A stretch of DNA of 50,981 nucleotides from Frateuria sp. Soil773 (GTDB lineage: Bacteria > Pseudomonadota > Gammaproteobacteria > Xanthomonadales > Rhodanobacteraceae): the NCBI RefSeq assembly GCF_001428405.1, contig NZ_LMSL01000019.1, positions 15,907 to 66,887 on the forward strand. Reading direction: 5' to 3'. The first letter of the stretch is position 1. Each line of letters begins with the position of its first letter. Under the pieces are notes generated by a model that saw only the letters and a program-made list of their open reading frames with translations, made no database searches and had not been told where the DNA came from. A program made the translations under genes and the position numbers. Below, one piece after another: positions 1 through 7,863 of this stretch.

Positions 1-58
1 AGAAGAACGCGAGGAACGAGGCTTTACTCTCACTTCTCACTCATCCTTCTCACTCCTC
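1..58. repeat. Low-complexity CTCACTTCTC-type tract downstream of infB
   Basis: The first bases of the window, just past the infB stop, consist of repeated pieces of CTCACT, CTTCTC and CTCCTC. The composition matches one arm of the perfect inverted repeat between ybaB and recR at 44745-44831. Only one arm is visible; a partner would lie outside the window, in the gap toward the next gene (rbfA in related operons, by inference). Confidence 0.5.
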
Positions 59-64
59 GCCTTA

Positions 65-2851
65 TTACAGCGTGCGGGCCACTTCGGTGCGCTCGAAGCA
101 CTCGATCTGGTCGCCGACCTTGACGTCGTTGTACTGCTTCACGGCGATACCGCATTCCATGCCGTTGCGCACCTCGTCGACCAGGTCCTTGAAGCGCCGC
201 AGCGACTCCAGCTCGCCCTCGAACACCACCACGTTGTCGCGCAGCACGCGGATCGGCTTGCTGCGCTTGACGTGGCCCTCGGTGACCATGCAACCGGCCA
301 CCGCGCCGAACTTGGAGCTGCGGAACACTTCGCGCACCTGCGCCAGACCGATGATCTCCTCGCGCACTTCCATGCCCAGCAGGCCCGAAGCGGCCTGCTT
401 CACCTGGTCGATCACGTCGTAGATGATCGAGAAATAGCGCACGTCCAGGCCCGAGGTGTCGATCACCTTGCGCGCCGAGGCATCGGCGCGCACGTTGAAG
501 CCGATCACCAGCGCCTTCGAGGCCGCCGCCAGCGTCGCGTCGGACTCGGTGATGCCGCCGACGCCGGCCGCGATCACGTTCACCTTCACGTTCTCGTTGC
601 CGATCTGGCTCAGCGACTCGCGCAGCGCCTGCACCGAACCCTGCACGTCGGCCTTGACCAGGATGTTGAGCGTCTGCATGTCGGCGCCCTGGCCCATCTG
701 GGCCATGATGTCCTCGAGACGGTTGGCCTTGCTGACCATGCGCGAATCGCGGCGCTTCTGGGTACGCTCCGCCGCCACCTCGCGCGCCAGCCGCTCGTCG
801 GCCACCACCACGAAGTCGTCGCCGGACTCGGGCACGCCGGAAAGGCCGAGCACCTGCACCGGGATCGACGGGCCGGCTTCCTGCACGGTCTTGCCGGTCT
901 CGTCGACCAGCGCGCGCATGCGGCCGTATTCCACGCCGCAGACCACGAAATCGCCGCGCTTGAGCGTGCCCTGCTGCACCAGCACGGTAGCCACCGGGCC
1001 ACGGCCGCGGTCGAGGCTCGACTCGATCACCACGCCGGAAGCCGGGCCGTCCTCGACGGCGGTCAGCTCCATCACCTCGGCCTGCACCGAGATGGCGTCC
1101 AGCAGGTCGTCGATGCCCATGCCGGTCTTGGCCGATACCGGCACGAACGGCGTATCGCCGCCCCACTCCTCGGGAATGACCTCGAGGTTGCCCAGGCCCT
1201 GCTTGACGTGGTCCGGGTTGGCGTCGGACTTGTCCATCTTGTTGACCGCCACGATCAGCGGCACCTTGGCGGCGCGCGCATGCTGCACCGCCTCGGCGGT
1301 CTGCGGCATCACGCCGTCGTCGGCCGCCACCACCAGCACCACGATGTCGGTGGACTGGGCGCCGCGCGCGCGCATCGAGGTGAACGCGGCATGGCCCGGG
1401 GTGTCGAGGAAGGTGATCACGCCCTTCGGCGTGTCCACGTGGTAGGCGCCGATGTGCTGGGTGATGCCACCCGCCTCGCCCGAGGCCACCTTGGTGCGGC
1501 GGATGTAGTCCAGCAGCGAGGTCTTGCCGTGGTCGACGTGGCCCATGATGGTGACCACCGGCGGACGCGGCTTCTTCTCGCCTTCCAGCTCGGCGTTCTG
1601 GGTGTGCGCGGCCAGAGCCGCCTCGGCGTTGTTCTCGCTGGCGACGACCGCGGTATGCCCCAGTTCCTCCACCACCAGCACGGCGGTATCGTGGTCGATG
1701 GTCTGGTTGATGGTGGCCATCACGCCCATCTTGAAGAGCGCCTTGACCACCTCCGAGCCCTTGACCGCCATCTTCTGCGCCAGCTCGGCGACGACGTTGG
1801 CATCGCTCACCACCACCTCGCGCACCACTGCGGCGGTGGGACGGGTGAAGCCGTGCGCGCCGGCAGCGGCACCGCCGCTGCGCGACACGTCGCGGCCGCC
1901 GCCCCTGCCGGGCTTGCCGCGCTTGCTCGAGCGGCGCGCCCGATCGGCTTCGGAAAGATGCAGTTCGCCACCGGCGAAACGCTTGCCGCCCGGGCCTTCG
2001 TCGCGGTCGCGGCCGTACTTGGCCTTGGCATTGCGGCTGTCGCCCGCGGCCGCAGGGGCCGGTGCGGGAGCCGGGGCCGGGGCCGGCGCCGGTGCAGGCG
2101 CCGCCACCTTCTTCTCGCGGCGGCGCGGCTCATGGATCCGCGGCACGATCATGCCGAACGAGCTATGGTCGGTCGAAGTGCTGGCCGCAGGCGCGGGCGC
2201 GGCGGCGGGCGCCGATGCGGCGGCTTCCTTGGCCGGCTCGGGCGCAGGAGCGTCCTTCGCGACAGGCGCATCGGACGCCGGCTCGGCGCTCGCGGCCTCC
2301 ATGCTGGCGGCCGCCTGCTGCGCCTCGGCGAGGCGGCGTGCCTCCTCGGCCTGGCGCTGTTCCTCGGCGGCGCGCTGGCGCGCCTCTTCCTGCCGGCGCT
2401 GCTCGGCCTCGATGCGCTCGTTTTCCTCGTGCTCGCGTTGCTGCTGGGATTCCTGCAGCTTGCGCGCGGCCTCGACGCGCTCGCTGTCGGTACCGGCCTC
2501 CTCGGCGATGACGCTGCGCTTGACGTAGGTGCGCTTGGCGCGCACTTCCACGTTCACCGTCTTGGCCGCGCCGGCACCGGCGCCGCGGCCGCCCGGCGTG
2601 GCGACTTTCAGTTCGCTGACCTTGCGGCGGTTGAGGGTGATCTGGCGCGGCGCGCTGTCGTCGGCCTCGGCCACCGCACCGGCCTTGCCGTGCGTGCGGC
2701 GCAGGAAGCCCAGCAGCTTCACCTTTTCGGTGCTGCTGATGACTTGCTCCGGATCGGAGAATTTCATGCCCGCTTCGCCAAGCTGGCCGAGCAGCTTGTC
2801 CACCGGCATGCCAAGTACCTTGGCGAGTTGTTTGATCGTGACATCCGACAT
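65..2851 (-). CDS. infB: Translation initiation factor IF-2
   Basis: IF-2 is the GTPase that places initiator fMet-tRNA on the 30S subunit and promotes subunit joining in the cytoplasm. The 928-residue protein starts with an IF2_N domain (residues 1-55). A long charged, Glu/Gln/Arg-rich helix (about 125-180) and an Ala/Pro dipeptide tract (about 245-270) follow, then a second IF2_N-type domain near 340-400. The GTPase domain has GHVDHGKTS (about 436-444), DTPGH (about 482) and NKMD (about 537). The C-terminal beta-barrel and IF2-C domains are complete. The length is usual for proteobacteria. It ends with tandem stops (TAATAA). It is the last gene of rimP-nusA-infB here; rbfA would be expected beyond the window edge. 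The ATG at 2851 is supported by the conserved start [11 protein letters not shown]. Confidence 0.98.
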   Translation of the reverse strand: MSDVTIKQLAKVLGMPVDKLLGQLGEAGMKFSDPEQVISSTEKVKLLGFLRRTHGKAGAVAEADDSAPRQITLNRRKVSELKVATPGGRGAGAGAAKTVNVEVRAKRTYVKRSVIAEEAGTDSERVEAARKLQESQQQREHEENERIEAEQRRQEEARQRAAEEQRQAEEARRLAEAQQAAASMEAASAEPASDAPVAKDAPAPEPAKEAAASAPAAAPAPAASTSTDHSSFGMIVPRIHEPRRREKKVAAPAPAPAPAPAPAPAPAAAGDSRNAKAKYGRDRDEGPGGKRFAGGELHLSEADRARRSSKRGKPGRGGGRDVSRSGGAAAGAHGFTRPTAAVVREVVVSDANVVAELAQKMAVKGSEVVKALFKMGVMATINQTIDHDTAVLVVEELGHTAVVASENNAEAALAAHTQNAELEGEKKPRPPVVTIMGHVDHGKTSLLDYIRRTKVASGEAGGITQHIGAYHVDTPKGVITFLDTPGHAAFTSMRARGAQSTDIVVLVVAADDGVMPQTAEAVQHARAAKVPLIVAVNKMDKSDANPDHVKQGLGNLEVIPEEWGGDTPFVPVSAKTGMGIDDLLDAISVQAEVMELTAVEDGPASGVVIESSLDRGRGPVATVLVQQGTLKRGDFVVCGVEYGRMRALVDETGKTVQEAGPSIPVQVLGLSGVPESGDDFVVVADERLAREVAAERTQKRRDSRMVSKANRLEDIMAQMGQGADMQTLNILVKADVQGSVQALRESLSQIGNENVKVNVIAAGVGGITESDATLAAASKALVIGFNVRADASARKVIDTSGLDVRYFSIIYDVIDQVKQAASGLLGMEVREEIIGLAQVREVFRSSKFGAVAGCMVTEGHVKRSKPIRVLRDNVVVFEGELESLRRFKDLVDEVRNGMECGIAVKQYNDVKVGDQIECFERTEVARTL

Positions 2852-3016
2852 CGTGTTCTTTCTCCGCCGTTCCGCGCTTGGGCCTTCTACGGTCCTCGGG
2901 CCTTCATCGGCCCTTACCGGCGATGCGGCCTCGGCCGCACAGCCACCTCCATCCGTGGTGGAAGACCCCCTGGAGCCTTCCTCGGCGCGCCCATCCCGGG
3001 CGCTGCCGGCCCGCGG

Positions 3017-4522
3017 TTAGCCGCCCTTCTCCAGGCGCTCGATCATCGGCGCGCGCGCAGCCATGATCAGCGCCGCGGCACGCTCTTCGTCCATGCCCTC
3101 GATGTCGATCAGGTCATCGACCGCGAGGTCGGCTAGGTCGTCCACCGTGCCGATCTCGCGCGCGGCCAGCGCATAGGCCGTGGCCTCGTCCATGCCCGGC
3201 AGCGCGAGCAGCTCCTCGGACGGCTGGTGCTCGTCGATGCCCTCTTCCACCGCCAGCGCCTCGGTCAGCAGCGCATCGCGGGCGCGGGCGCGCAGCTCCT
3301 CGACGATGTCCTCGTCGAAGCCCTCGACCGCCAGCAACTCGGCGCTGGGCACGTAGGCGATTTCCTCGACGCTGGAGAAGCCTTCCTGCACCAGGATGTT
3401 GGCGATCTCCTGGTCCACTTCCAGCTTGTCCATGAACAACTGCCGCGCGGCTTCCTGCTCGGCCTCGCTCTTGGCGGTGACCTGGTCCTGGGTCATCACG
3501 TTGAGCTGCCAGCCGGTGAGCTTGCTGGCGAGGCGCACGTTCTGGCCGCCGCGGCCGATCGCCTGGGACAGCTTGTCCTCGGCCACCGCGATGTCCATCG
3601 AGTGCTTTTCCTCGTCCATGATGATGGACTGCACCTCGGCCGGCGCCATCGCGTTGATGACGTACTGTGCCTGGTTCTCGTGCCACAGGATGATGTCCAC
3701 GCGCTCGCCGTTGAGCTCGTTGGACACCGCCTGCACGCGCGAGCCGCGCATGCCGATGCACGCGCCGATCGGATCGGTGCGGCTGTCGTGGGCGAGCACG
3801 GCGATCTTGGCGCGGTCGCCGGGGTCGCGGGCGCAGCCCTTGATCTCGACCAGGCCCTGGCCCACTTCCGGCACTTCGAGCTTGAACAGCTCGATCATGA
3901 ATTCCGGCGCCGCGCGCGACACGAACAACTGCGGGCCGCGCACTTCCGAGCGCACCTCGTAGAGGTAGCCGCGCACGCGGTCGCCGACGCGGGCCGACTC
4001 GCGCGGAATCGTCTTGTCGCGCGGGATGAAGGCCTCGGCGTTGCTGCCCAGGTCGAGGTAGACGTTGCCTCGCTCGACGCGCTTGACGATGCCGGTGACC
4101 AGCTCGCCGACCCGTTCCTGGAACGCATCGACCACCTGCTGGCGCTCGGCCTCGCGTACGCGCTGCACGATCACCTGCTTGGCGGCCTGCGCGGCGATGC
4201 GGCCGAACTCGGCGTTCTCGATCTGCGTCTCGATGAATTCGCCGACCTGCGCGTCGTCGCGCTCGTCCAGCGCGTCCATCAGGCGCACCTGGAAGTACGG
4301 CGATTCCATCTCGCCGTCGTCGGCGATGATTTCCCAGCGGCGGAACGTCTCGTATTCGCCACTGTTGCGGTCGATCTCGACGCGGATGTCCGGATCCTCT
4401 TCCGGGTAGCGCTTCTTCGCCGCCGATGCCAGCGCGGCCTCCATCGCTTCGAAGATCACTTCGCGCGACACGCCCTTTTCATTGGCAACCGCGTCGACCA
4501 CCAGCAAAAGCTCTTTGCTCAT
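3017..4522 (-). CDS. nusA: Transcription termination/antitermination factor NusA
   Basis: NusA binds RNA polymerase and nascent RNA, stimulates pausing and hairpin-dependent termination, and takes part in rRNA antitermination. This 501-residue protein has the full gammaproteobacterial architecture: an N-terminal RNAP-binding domain (1-125), an S1 domain (about 135-200), two KH domains with IGMRGSRVQ and IGRGGQNVRLAS, and two C-terminal acidic helical repeats (about 360-490). It lies between rimP (154 nt upstream) and infB (165 nt downstream). If the terminator hairpins in the rimP leader are functional, NusA could regulate its own operon through them, as reported for E. coli. Confidence 0.98.
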   Translation of the reverse strand: MSKELLLVVDAVANEKGVSREVIFEAMEAALASAAKKRYPEEDPDIRVEIDRNSGEYETFRRWEIIADDGEMESPYFQVRLMDALDERDDAQVGEFIETQIENAEFGRIAAQAAKQVIVQRVREAERQQVVDAFQERVGELVTGIVKRVERGNVYLDLGSNAEAFIPRDKTIPRESARVGDRVRGYLYEVRSEVRGPQLFVSRAAPEFMIELFKLEVPEVGQGLVEIKGCARDPGDRAKIAVLAHDSRTDPIGACIGMRGSRVQAVSNELNGERVDIILWHENQAQYVINAMAPAEVQSIIMDEEKHSMDIAVAEDKLSQAIGRGGQNVRLASKLTGWQLNVMTQDQVTAKSEAEQEAARQLFMDKLEVDQEIANILVQEGFSSVEEIAYVPSAELLAVEGFDEDIVEELRARARDALLTEALAVEEGIDEHQPSEELLALPGMDEATAYALAAREIGTVDDLADLAVDDLIDIEGMDEERAAALIMAARAPMIERLEKGG

Positions 4523-4676
4523 TGCAGCAACTCCATAGACGCCGTCGGGACGCCAGATCGTTTACTTTTGCGCCCGTCCGAGGGCGCCAGGATCGCAAAG
4601 CGGCCGTGCATGGCCGCACTATTCAATGTTCTTTCAATGTCCGGCCGGCCGGGCGTGGCCGTAGCCACGCCGCCGG

Positions 4677-5207
4677 TCACTTCGCCGCCTTCCCGGCCGG
4701 CGGCTTGCCGCCGCGCTTGGGCTGCGGCACGTAGCCGAGCGCGGCCCAGTCCGGCACCACCCGCGCGCTTTCCACCGCCGCGTGCTCGAACTCGAACGTC
4801 TTGCCCTCGGCTTCCAGCGTGACCTGCTCGCCATCCACCTTCACCAACCTGCCCCGCAGCCGCCGGCGCCCGTCGAGCGGCGCCTTCAGCAGGATCTTCA
4901 CTTCCTGCCCCACGACCTTGGCGAACTGCGCCGCGTTGAACAGCGGGCGGTCGATGCCGGGCGAGGACACTTCCAGCACATAGTGGCCCGGGATCGGGTC
5001 CTCCACGTCGAGCATCGCCGACAGTTCGCGGCTGGCCGCCTCGCAGTCGTCGAGGGTCACCTCTCGCCCGTCGCCATGGTCGAGCACGTCCAGGTAGACG
5101 CGCAGGGTACTCTGCCCCTGCGACGGGGAAAACTCGACGCCGATGCATTCCAGCCGCAAATCGGCCAGGATCTCGGTGAAGCGTTGTGCCAGTGCCTGCG
5201 TATCCAT
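4677..5207 (-). CDS. rimP: Ribosome maturation factor RimP
   Basis: RimP assists maturation of the 30S subunit and acts in the cytoplasm. The 176-residue protein has the two-domain RimP fold. The N-terminal half has the conserved ECIGVEFSP and LRVYLD strands, followed by [15 protein letters not shown] and the family signature [14 protein letters not shown] (about residues 76-89). The C-terminal SH3-like half ends in a Lys/Gly/Pro-rich tail. The ATG at 5207 gives the normal family start. It is the first gene of rimP-nusA-infB and is preceded by a long structured leader. Confidence 0.97.
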   Translation of the reverse strand: MDTQALAQRFTEILADLRLECIGVEFSPSQGQSTLRVYLDVLDHGDGREVTLDDCEAASRELSAMLDVEDPIPGHYVLEVSSPGIDRPLFNAAQFAKVVGQEVKILLKAPLDGRRRLRGRLVKVDGEQVTLEAEGKTFEFEHAAVESARVVPDWAALGYVPQPKRGGKPPAGKAAK

Positions 5208-5260
5208 GTCGTCGTCTTTCGATCAACCGTGCCGAATGGGCGGCGACATACGGTCGCCAG

Positions 5261-5290
5261 AAACAAAAAATGGGCTCGAAACGGCCCATT
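5261..5290 (-). terminator. Intrinsic terminator hairpin in the rimP leader, proximal
   Basis: On the minus strand a 7-bp stem AATGGGC/GCCCATT with an 8-base loop is followed by TTTTTTGTTT. It lies about 60 nt before the rimP ATG and downstream of the predicted rimP promoter, so full-length transcripts must read through it. Confidence 0.7.
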
Positions 5291-5374
5291 CCCTTACCGC
5301 GCCGATGTCCCGGCCACCTTTCCCTGGCGACGGCTCACGACGGCCGCCGAACCGGCAAACATCCCTAGCGTCCA

Positions 5375-5400
5375 ACAAAAAAGCCCCACGAGGAGGCTTT
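5375..5400 (-). terminator. Intrinsic terminator hairpin in the rimP leader, distal
   Basis: On the minus strand AAAGCC pairs with GGCTTT (with one further C-G pair inside a mismatch), followed by TTTTTTGTTG. It is about 90 nt after the predicted transcription start. Confidence 0.6.
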
Positions 5401-5493
5401 CTTGGTCTAAGAAAGTTCCGATAGCCAAGAGAGGCATCCAAGCCTGCAACCGGCGAGCCCGCTGCAGCCTTTCCCCGCACTATCAAGCTCTCG

Positions 5494-5522
5494 ATGATAG
5501 ACCCACGCACCTTTCAATGCAA
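5494..5522 (-). promoter_or_regulatory. Sigma-70-type promoter for rimP-nusA-infB
   Basis: Minus strand: -35 TTGCAT (5522-5517), 17-bp spacer, -10 TATCAT (5499-5494). It lies downstream of the tRNA-fMet terminator and upstream of both leader hairpins, so it would drive the operon from a start near 5487. Confidence 0.5.
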
Positions 5523-5717
5523 CGGGCGTGCCTTGCGACCGACCTGACATCGCGACACCGTGGCGGCAGGCCAGCCCTCGAACCGGCATGTAAGCCGATA
5601 CCGATAATCGATGTAGGGAAAATCCTATCCATGATCCACATACCCTTCCCGCGGTTTTTTGTGGGCTAGCTTCGGCAACGCTCCGCAACGGAGCCTTTGC
5701 CATAGGGGATCTAGCCA

Positions 5718-6020
5718 ATGAGCATGAAATCATCCTTCGTCGCCCTCGCCATCGTTGCCGCCGGGGGCCTGTTCCACGCTTCGCCGGCACGCGCGCACAT
5801 CGACTGCCGGGGCTGCGAGGAGAGCTACGCTGCATGTATAGCTGCCGGCGGCACGGACGAAACCTGCTGGACGGGTGCCTGCAAAAAGCAGCGCCCGATG
5901 CCGCTGAGCCGCACCGGAAATGCGCTCTCGGGTATCGAGAGCAAGAGCGACTTCAAGATGAACCGCGTTTCGCCTGGAGCCCGGACGGCCGCCCTCGCCC
6001 TGGTGGACCAGGCTCCCTGA
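5718..6020 (+). CDS. Small secreted cysteine-containing protein of unknown function
   Basis: This is a 100-residue protein I do not recognise. Residues 1-26 form a clear Sec signal peptide: Lys at position 4, a hydrophobic FVALAIVAAGGLF core, and a cleavage site after ARA. The mature start has five cysteines in the order C-x2-C-x6-C-x9-C-x4-C within about 30 residues, followed by a polar tail, so disulfides or metal binding in the periplasm are plausible. A GGGGA ribosome-binding site lies about nine bases before the ATG. It is transcribed opposite to its neighbours, between tRNA-fMet and rimP, and is followed by a strong terminator. The signal peptide and terminator favour a real gene; the function is unknown. 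Confidence 0.65.
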   Translation: MSMKSSFVALAIVAAGGLFHASPARAHIDCRGCEESYAACIAAGGTDETCWTGACKKQRPMPLSRTGNALSGIESKSDFKMNRVSPGARTAALALVDQAP

Positions 6021-6088
6021 AGCGATTCCGCACCGGCACGTCCGGGAGGTGGATGAACTGGCGCGGACAATAACGGTGAGGAGCACGA

Positions 6089-6117
6089 AAAGACGCGACC
6101 CCATGGGTCGCGTCTTT
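6089..6117 (+). terminator. Strong intrinsic terminator after the small secreted-protein gene
   Basis: A perfect 13-bp stem AAAGACGCGACCC / GGGTCGCGTCTTT with a 3-base loop. It starts 68 bases past the stop of the 5718-6020 gene. The symmetric A/T ends could let it work in both directions. Confidence 0.8.
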
Positions 6118-6181
6118 GATTTCACGCCTGCCATACAAACAGCACGAACTTCGCGAACCGCTTTGCGCTCGCATCGCCCGC

Positions 6182-6218
6182 CGAAACGAAAACGGCGACC
6201 TCTTCGCAGAGGCCGCCG
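6182..6218 (-). terminator. Intrinsic terminator of tRNA-fMet
   Basis: On the minus strand CGGCG/CGCCG and CCTCT/AGAGG pair around one mismatch with a TCGC tetraloop (plus-strand sense), followed by TTTTCGTTTCG. It lies 15 bases past the encoded CCA end of the tRNA. The same TTTTCGTTTC tail follows two other minus-strand hairpins in the window. Confidence 0.8.
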
Positions 6219-6233
6219 CTTCGATTGAATAAT

Positions 6234-6310
6234 TGGTAGCGGGGGCAGGATTCGAACCTGCGACCTTCGGGTTATGAGCCCGACGAGCTGCCAGACTGCT
6301 CCACCCCGCA
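6234..6310 (-). tRNA. Initiator tRNA-fMet (CAU)
   Basis: A 77-nt tRNA with encoded CCA. Anticodon CAU is flanked by the three G-C pairs (GGG/CCC) of the anticodon stem that mark initiator tRNAs. The D stem has the initiator A11-U24 pair. Position 1 is U and position 72 is U, so the acceptor stem lacks a 1-72 Watson-Crick pair; E. coli has C1-A72. It lies upstream of rimP-nusA-infB like E. coli metY, but has its own promoter and terminator and is separated from rimP by about 1 kb. Confidence 0.97.
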
Positions 6311-6322
6311 CCAGAGTCAGCC

Positions 6323-6351
6323 ACTATAGCGACGTGGCCGATTTCCTGCAA
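6323..6351 (-). promoter_or_regulatory. Promoter of tRNA-fMet
   Basis: Minus strand: -35 TTGCAG (6351-6346), 17-bp spacer, -10 TATAGT (6328-6323). The predicted start falls about six bases before the mature tRNA 5' end. Confidence 0.7.
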
Positions 6352-6374
6352 GCCTCGTTGCGCATATCCGTCGC

Positions 6375-6393
6375 AAAAAAGCGGATAGCCCGC
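6375..6393 (-). terminator. Probable terminator at the end of the nuo operon
   Basis: On the minus strand, 10 bases past the nuoN stop, a short GCGG/CCGC stem with a 5-base loop is followed by TTTTTT. The stem is only four pairs, so termination may be partial; an alternative outer pairing CGTCGC/GCGACG encloses it. Confidence 0.45.
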
Positions 6394-6402
6394 GACGCAG
6401 GC

Positions 6403-7851
6403 TCAGGCCGACACCAGCCCGAAGGCCGCACGGCACCAGCCGAGCAGCGGGCCCCAGCACAGGCCGAGCACGAGCAGCAGCAGCGCGTTGAGCGAGAGCA
6501 TCCAGCGCAGCGAAACGTCCTGCTGCACTTCCAGCCGTACGCCGTCCTGCGGCTTGTCGAAGTACATCACCTTGACCACGCGCAGGTAGTAGTACAGGCC
6601 GATGATCGCGAACACCGCGCCGACGATGGCCAGCCACAGCATGTTCGCGTCGATCGCCGCCTGCAGCACCAGCAGCTTGGCGAAGAAGCCGAACAGCGGC
6701 GGCACGCCCGCCAGCGAGAACATCGCCAGCAGCATCAGGAACGCCATCCACGGCGAACGCTGGTTGAGCCCCTTGAAGTCGTCGATCTCCTCGCACTCGA
6801 AGCCCGCGCGGGCCAGCGCCAGGATCACGCCGAACGCCGCCGTGCTCATCAGCGCGTAGCTGATCGCGTAGAACATCGCCGCGGCATAGCCTTCCGGGCC
6901 GGCATTGACCAGGCCCAGCAGCAGGTAGCCCATGTGCGAGATCGTCGAATAGGCGAGCAGGCGCTTGAGGTTGCTCTGCACGATGGCGACCAGGTTGCCG
7001 ATCGCCAGCGACAGCACGGCCAGCACGGCCAGCATCAGTTGCCAGTGCTGTGCCAGGTCGCCCAGCCCCGATTCCAGCAGACGGTAGGCCATGCCGAACG
7101 CGGCCAGCTTGGGCGCCGAGCCGATGAACACGGTGACCGCCGTCGGCGCGCCCTGGTAGACGTCGGGAATCCACATGTGGAACGGCGCCACGCCGAGCTT
7201 GAAGCCGATGCCGATGATCATGAAGATCAGGCCGAACAGCAGCAGGTTCGGCATCGCGCTGTGCGCCGCCGCGCCGTGCAACTGGGCCAGCGACAGCGTG
7301 CCGGTGGCGCCGTAGACCATCGACATGCCGTACAGCAGCATGCCCGAGGCCAGCGCGCCCAGCACGAAGTACTTGATCGCCGCCTCGGAGGACAGCGGCG
7401 AATCCCGGTTCAGTGCCACCAGTGCGTAGGAGGACAGCGTCAGCAGTTCCAGGCCGAGGTATACGGTGACCAGGTTGCCCGCCGACACCAGCAGCATGAT
7501 GCCGATCACCGCGAAGATCGCCAGCGTGTAGAACTCGCCGACGAACAGCTTGCGGTCGGCCAGGTACGGCCGCGCGTAGACGAACACCAGCACCGTGCAC
7601 AGCAGCGCGAAGACCTTGAGGATCTCCGCCACCCGGTCGCGCACGAACATGCCGTTGAACGCGGTGGCCGTACCGTCCGGCTGGCCGGCGACCACCAGGT
7701 AGACCGCCACCAGCAGCACCGCGATGGAAAGCCAGTGCAGCAGGCCGCGCTGCTCCGGCTTCATGAAGGCGTCCAGCAGCAACAGCAGGCACGCCGCCGC
7801 CACCAGGTAGAACTCCGGCAGCAGGACCAGGATGTCATTGAAATTCGGCAT
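6403..7851 (-). CDS. nuoN: NADH-quinone oxidoreductase subunit N
   Basis: NuoN is one of the three antiporter-like proton-pumping subunits in the membrane arm of complex I. The 482-residue, almost wholly hydrophobic protein has about 14 predicted membrane helices. It carries the conserved blocks YLGLELLTLSSYALVALNR, KYFVLGALASGMLLYG, PFHMWIPDVYQGAPTAVT and LLAYSTISHMGYLLLGL, which hold the Glu, Lys and His residues of the proton channel. It is the last gene of the nuo operon; its ATG lies 12 bases past the nuoM stop. Confidence 0.97.
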   Translation of the reverse strand: MPNFNDILVLLPEFYLVAAACLLLLLDAFMKPEQRGLLHWLSIAVLLVAVYLVVAGQPDGTATAFNGMFVRDRVAEILKVFALLCTVLVFVYARPYLADRKLFVGEFYTLAIFAVIGIMLLVSAGNLVTVYLGLELLTLSSYALVALNRDSPLSSEAAIKYFVLGALASGMLLYGMSMVYGATGTLSLAQLHGAAAHSAMPNLLLFGLIFMIIGIGFKLGVAPFHMWIPDVYQGAPTAVTVFIGSAPKLAAFGMAYRLLESGLGDLAQHWQLMLAVLAVLSLAIGNLVAIVQSNLKRLLAYSTISHMGYLLLGLVNAGPEGYAAAMFYAISYALMSTAAFGVILALARAGFECEEIDDFKGLNQRSPWMAFLMLLAMFSLAGVPPLFGFFAKLLVLQAAIDANMLWLAIVGAVFAIIGLYYYLRVVKVMYFDKPQDGVRLEVQQDVSLRWMLSLNALLLLVLGLCWGPLLGWCRAAFGLVSA

Positions 7852-7863
7852 GGTTCGTCCCGC

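Larger units (their letters stand above)
5208..5487 (-). promoter_or_regulatory. rimP leader with two terminator-like hairpins (putative attenuator)
   Basis: From the predicted transcription start near 5487 to the rimP ATG there are about 280 untranslated bases. Two minus-strand hairpins, each followed by a run of Us, lie in it (5375-5400 and 5261-5290). A third stem of six pairs, GGCGAC/GTCGCC without a U-run, sits closer to the gene at about 5243-5257. No open frame is convincing. The layout fits transcriptional attenuation; I recall an Rfam rimP-leader family but cannot check a match. The remaining part of the 510-base gap (5523-5717) shows only the upstream region of the small plus-strand gene, including a GCTCCG/CGGAGC stem near 5680-5695. 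Confidence 0.55.

Noticed and set aside
272-3136. A 954-codon open frame on the plus strand over infB
   Set aside because: High GC leaves long antisense frames open. The product is His/Arg/Ala-rich without family features, and infB on the other strand is certain. Similar antisense frames at 6274-9252, 13264-16587 and 37178-40681 were dropped for the same reason.
5730-6311. Minus-strand frame across the small secreted protein and tRNA-fMet
   Set aside because: It reads through the tRNA and its terminator; the plus-strand gene has a signal peptide and its own terminator.
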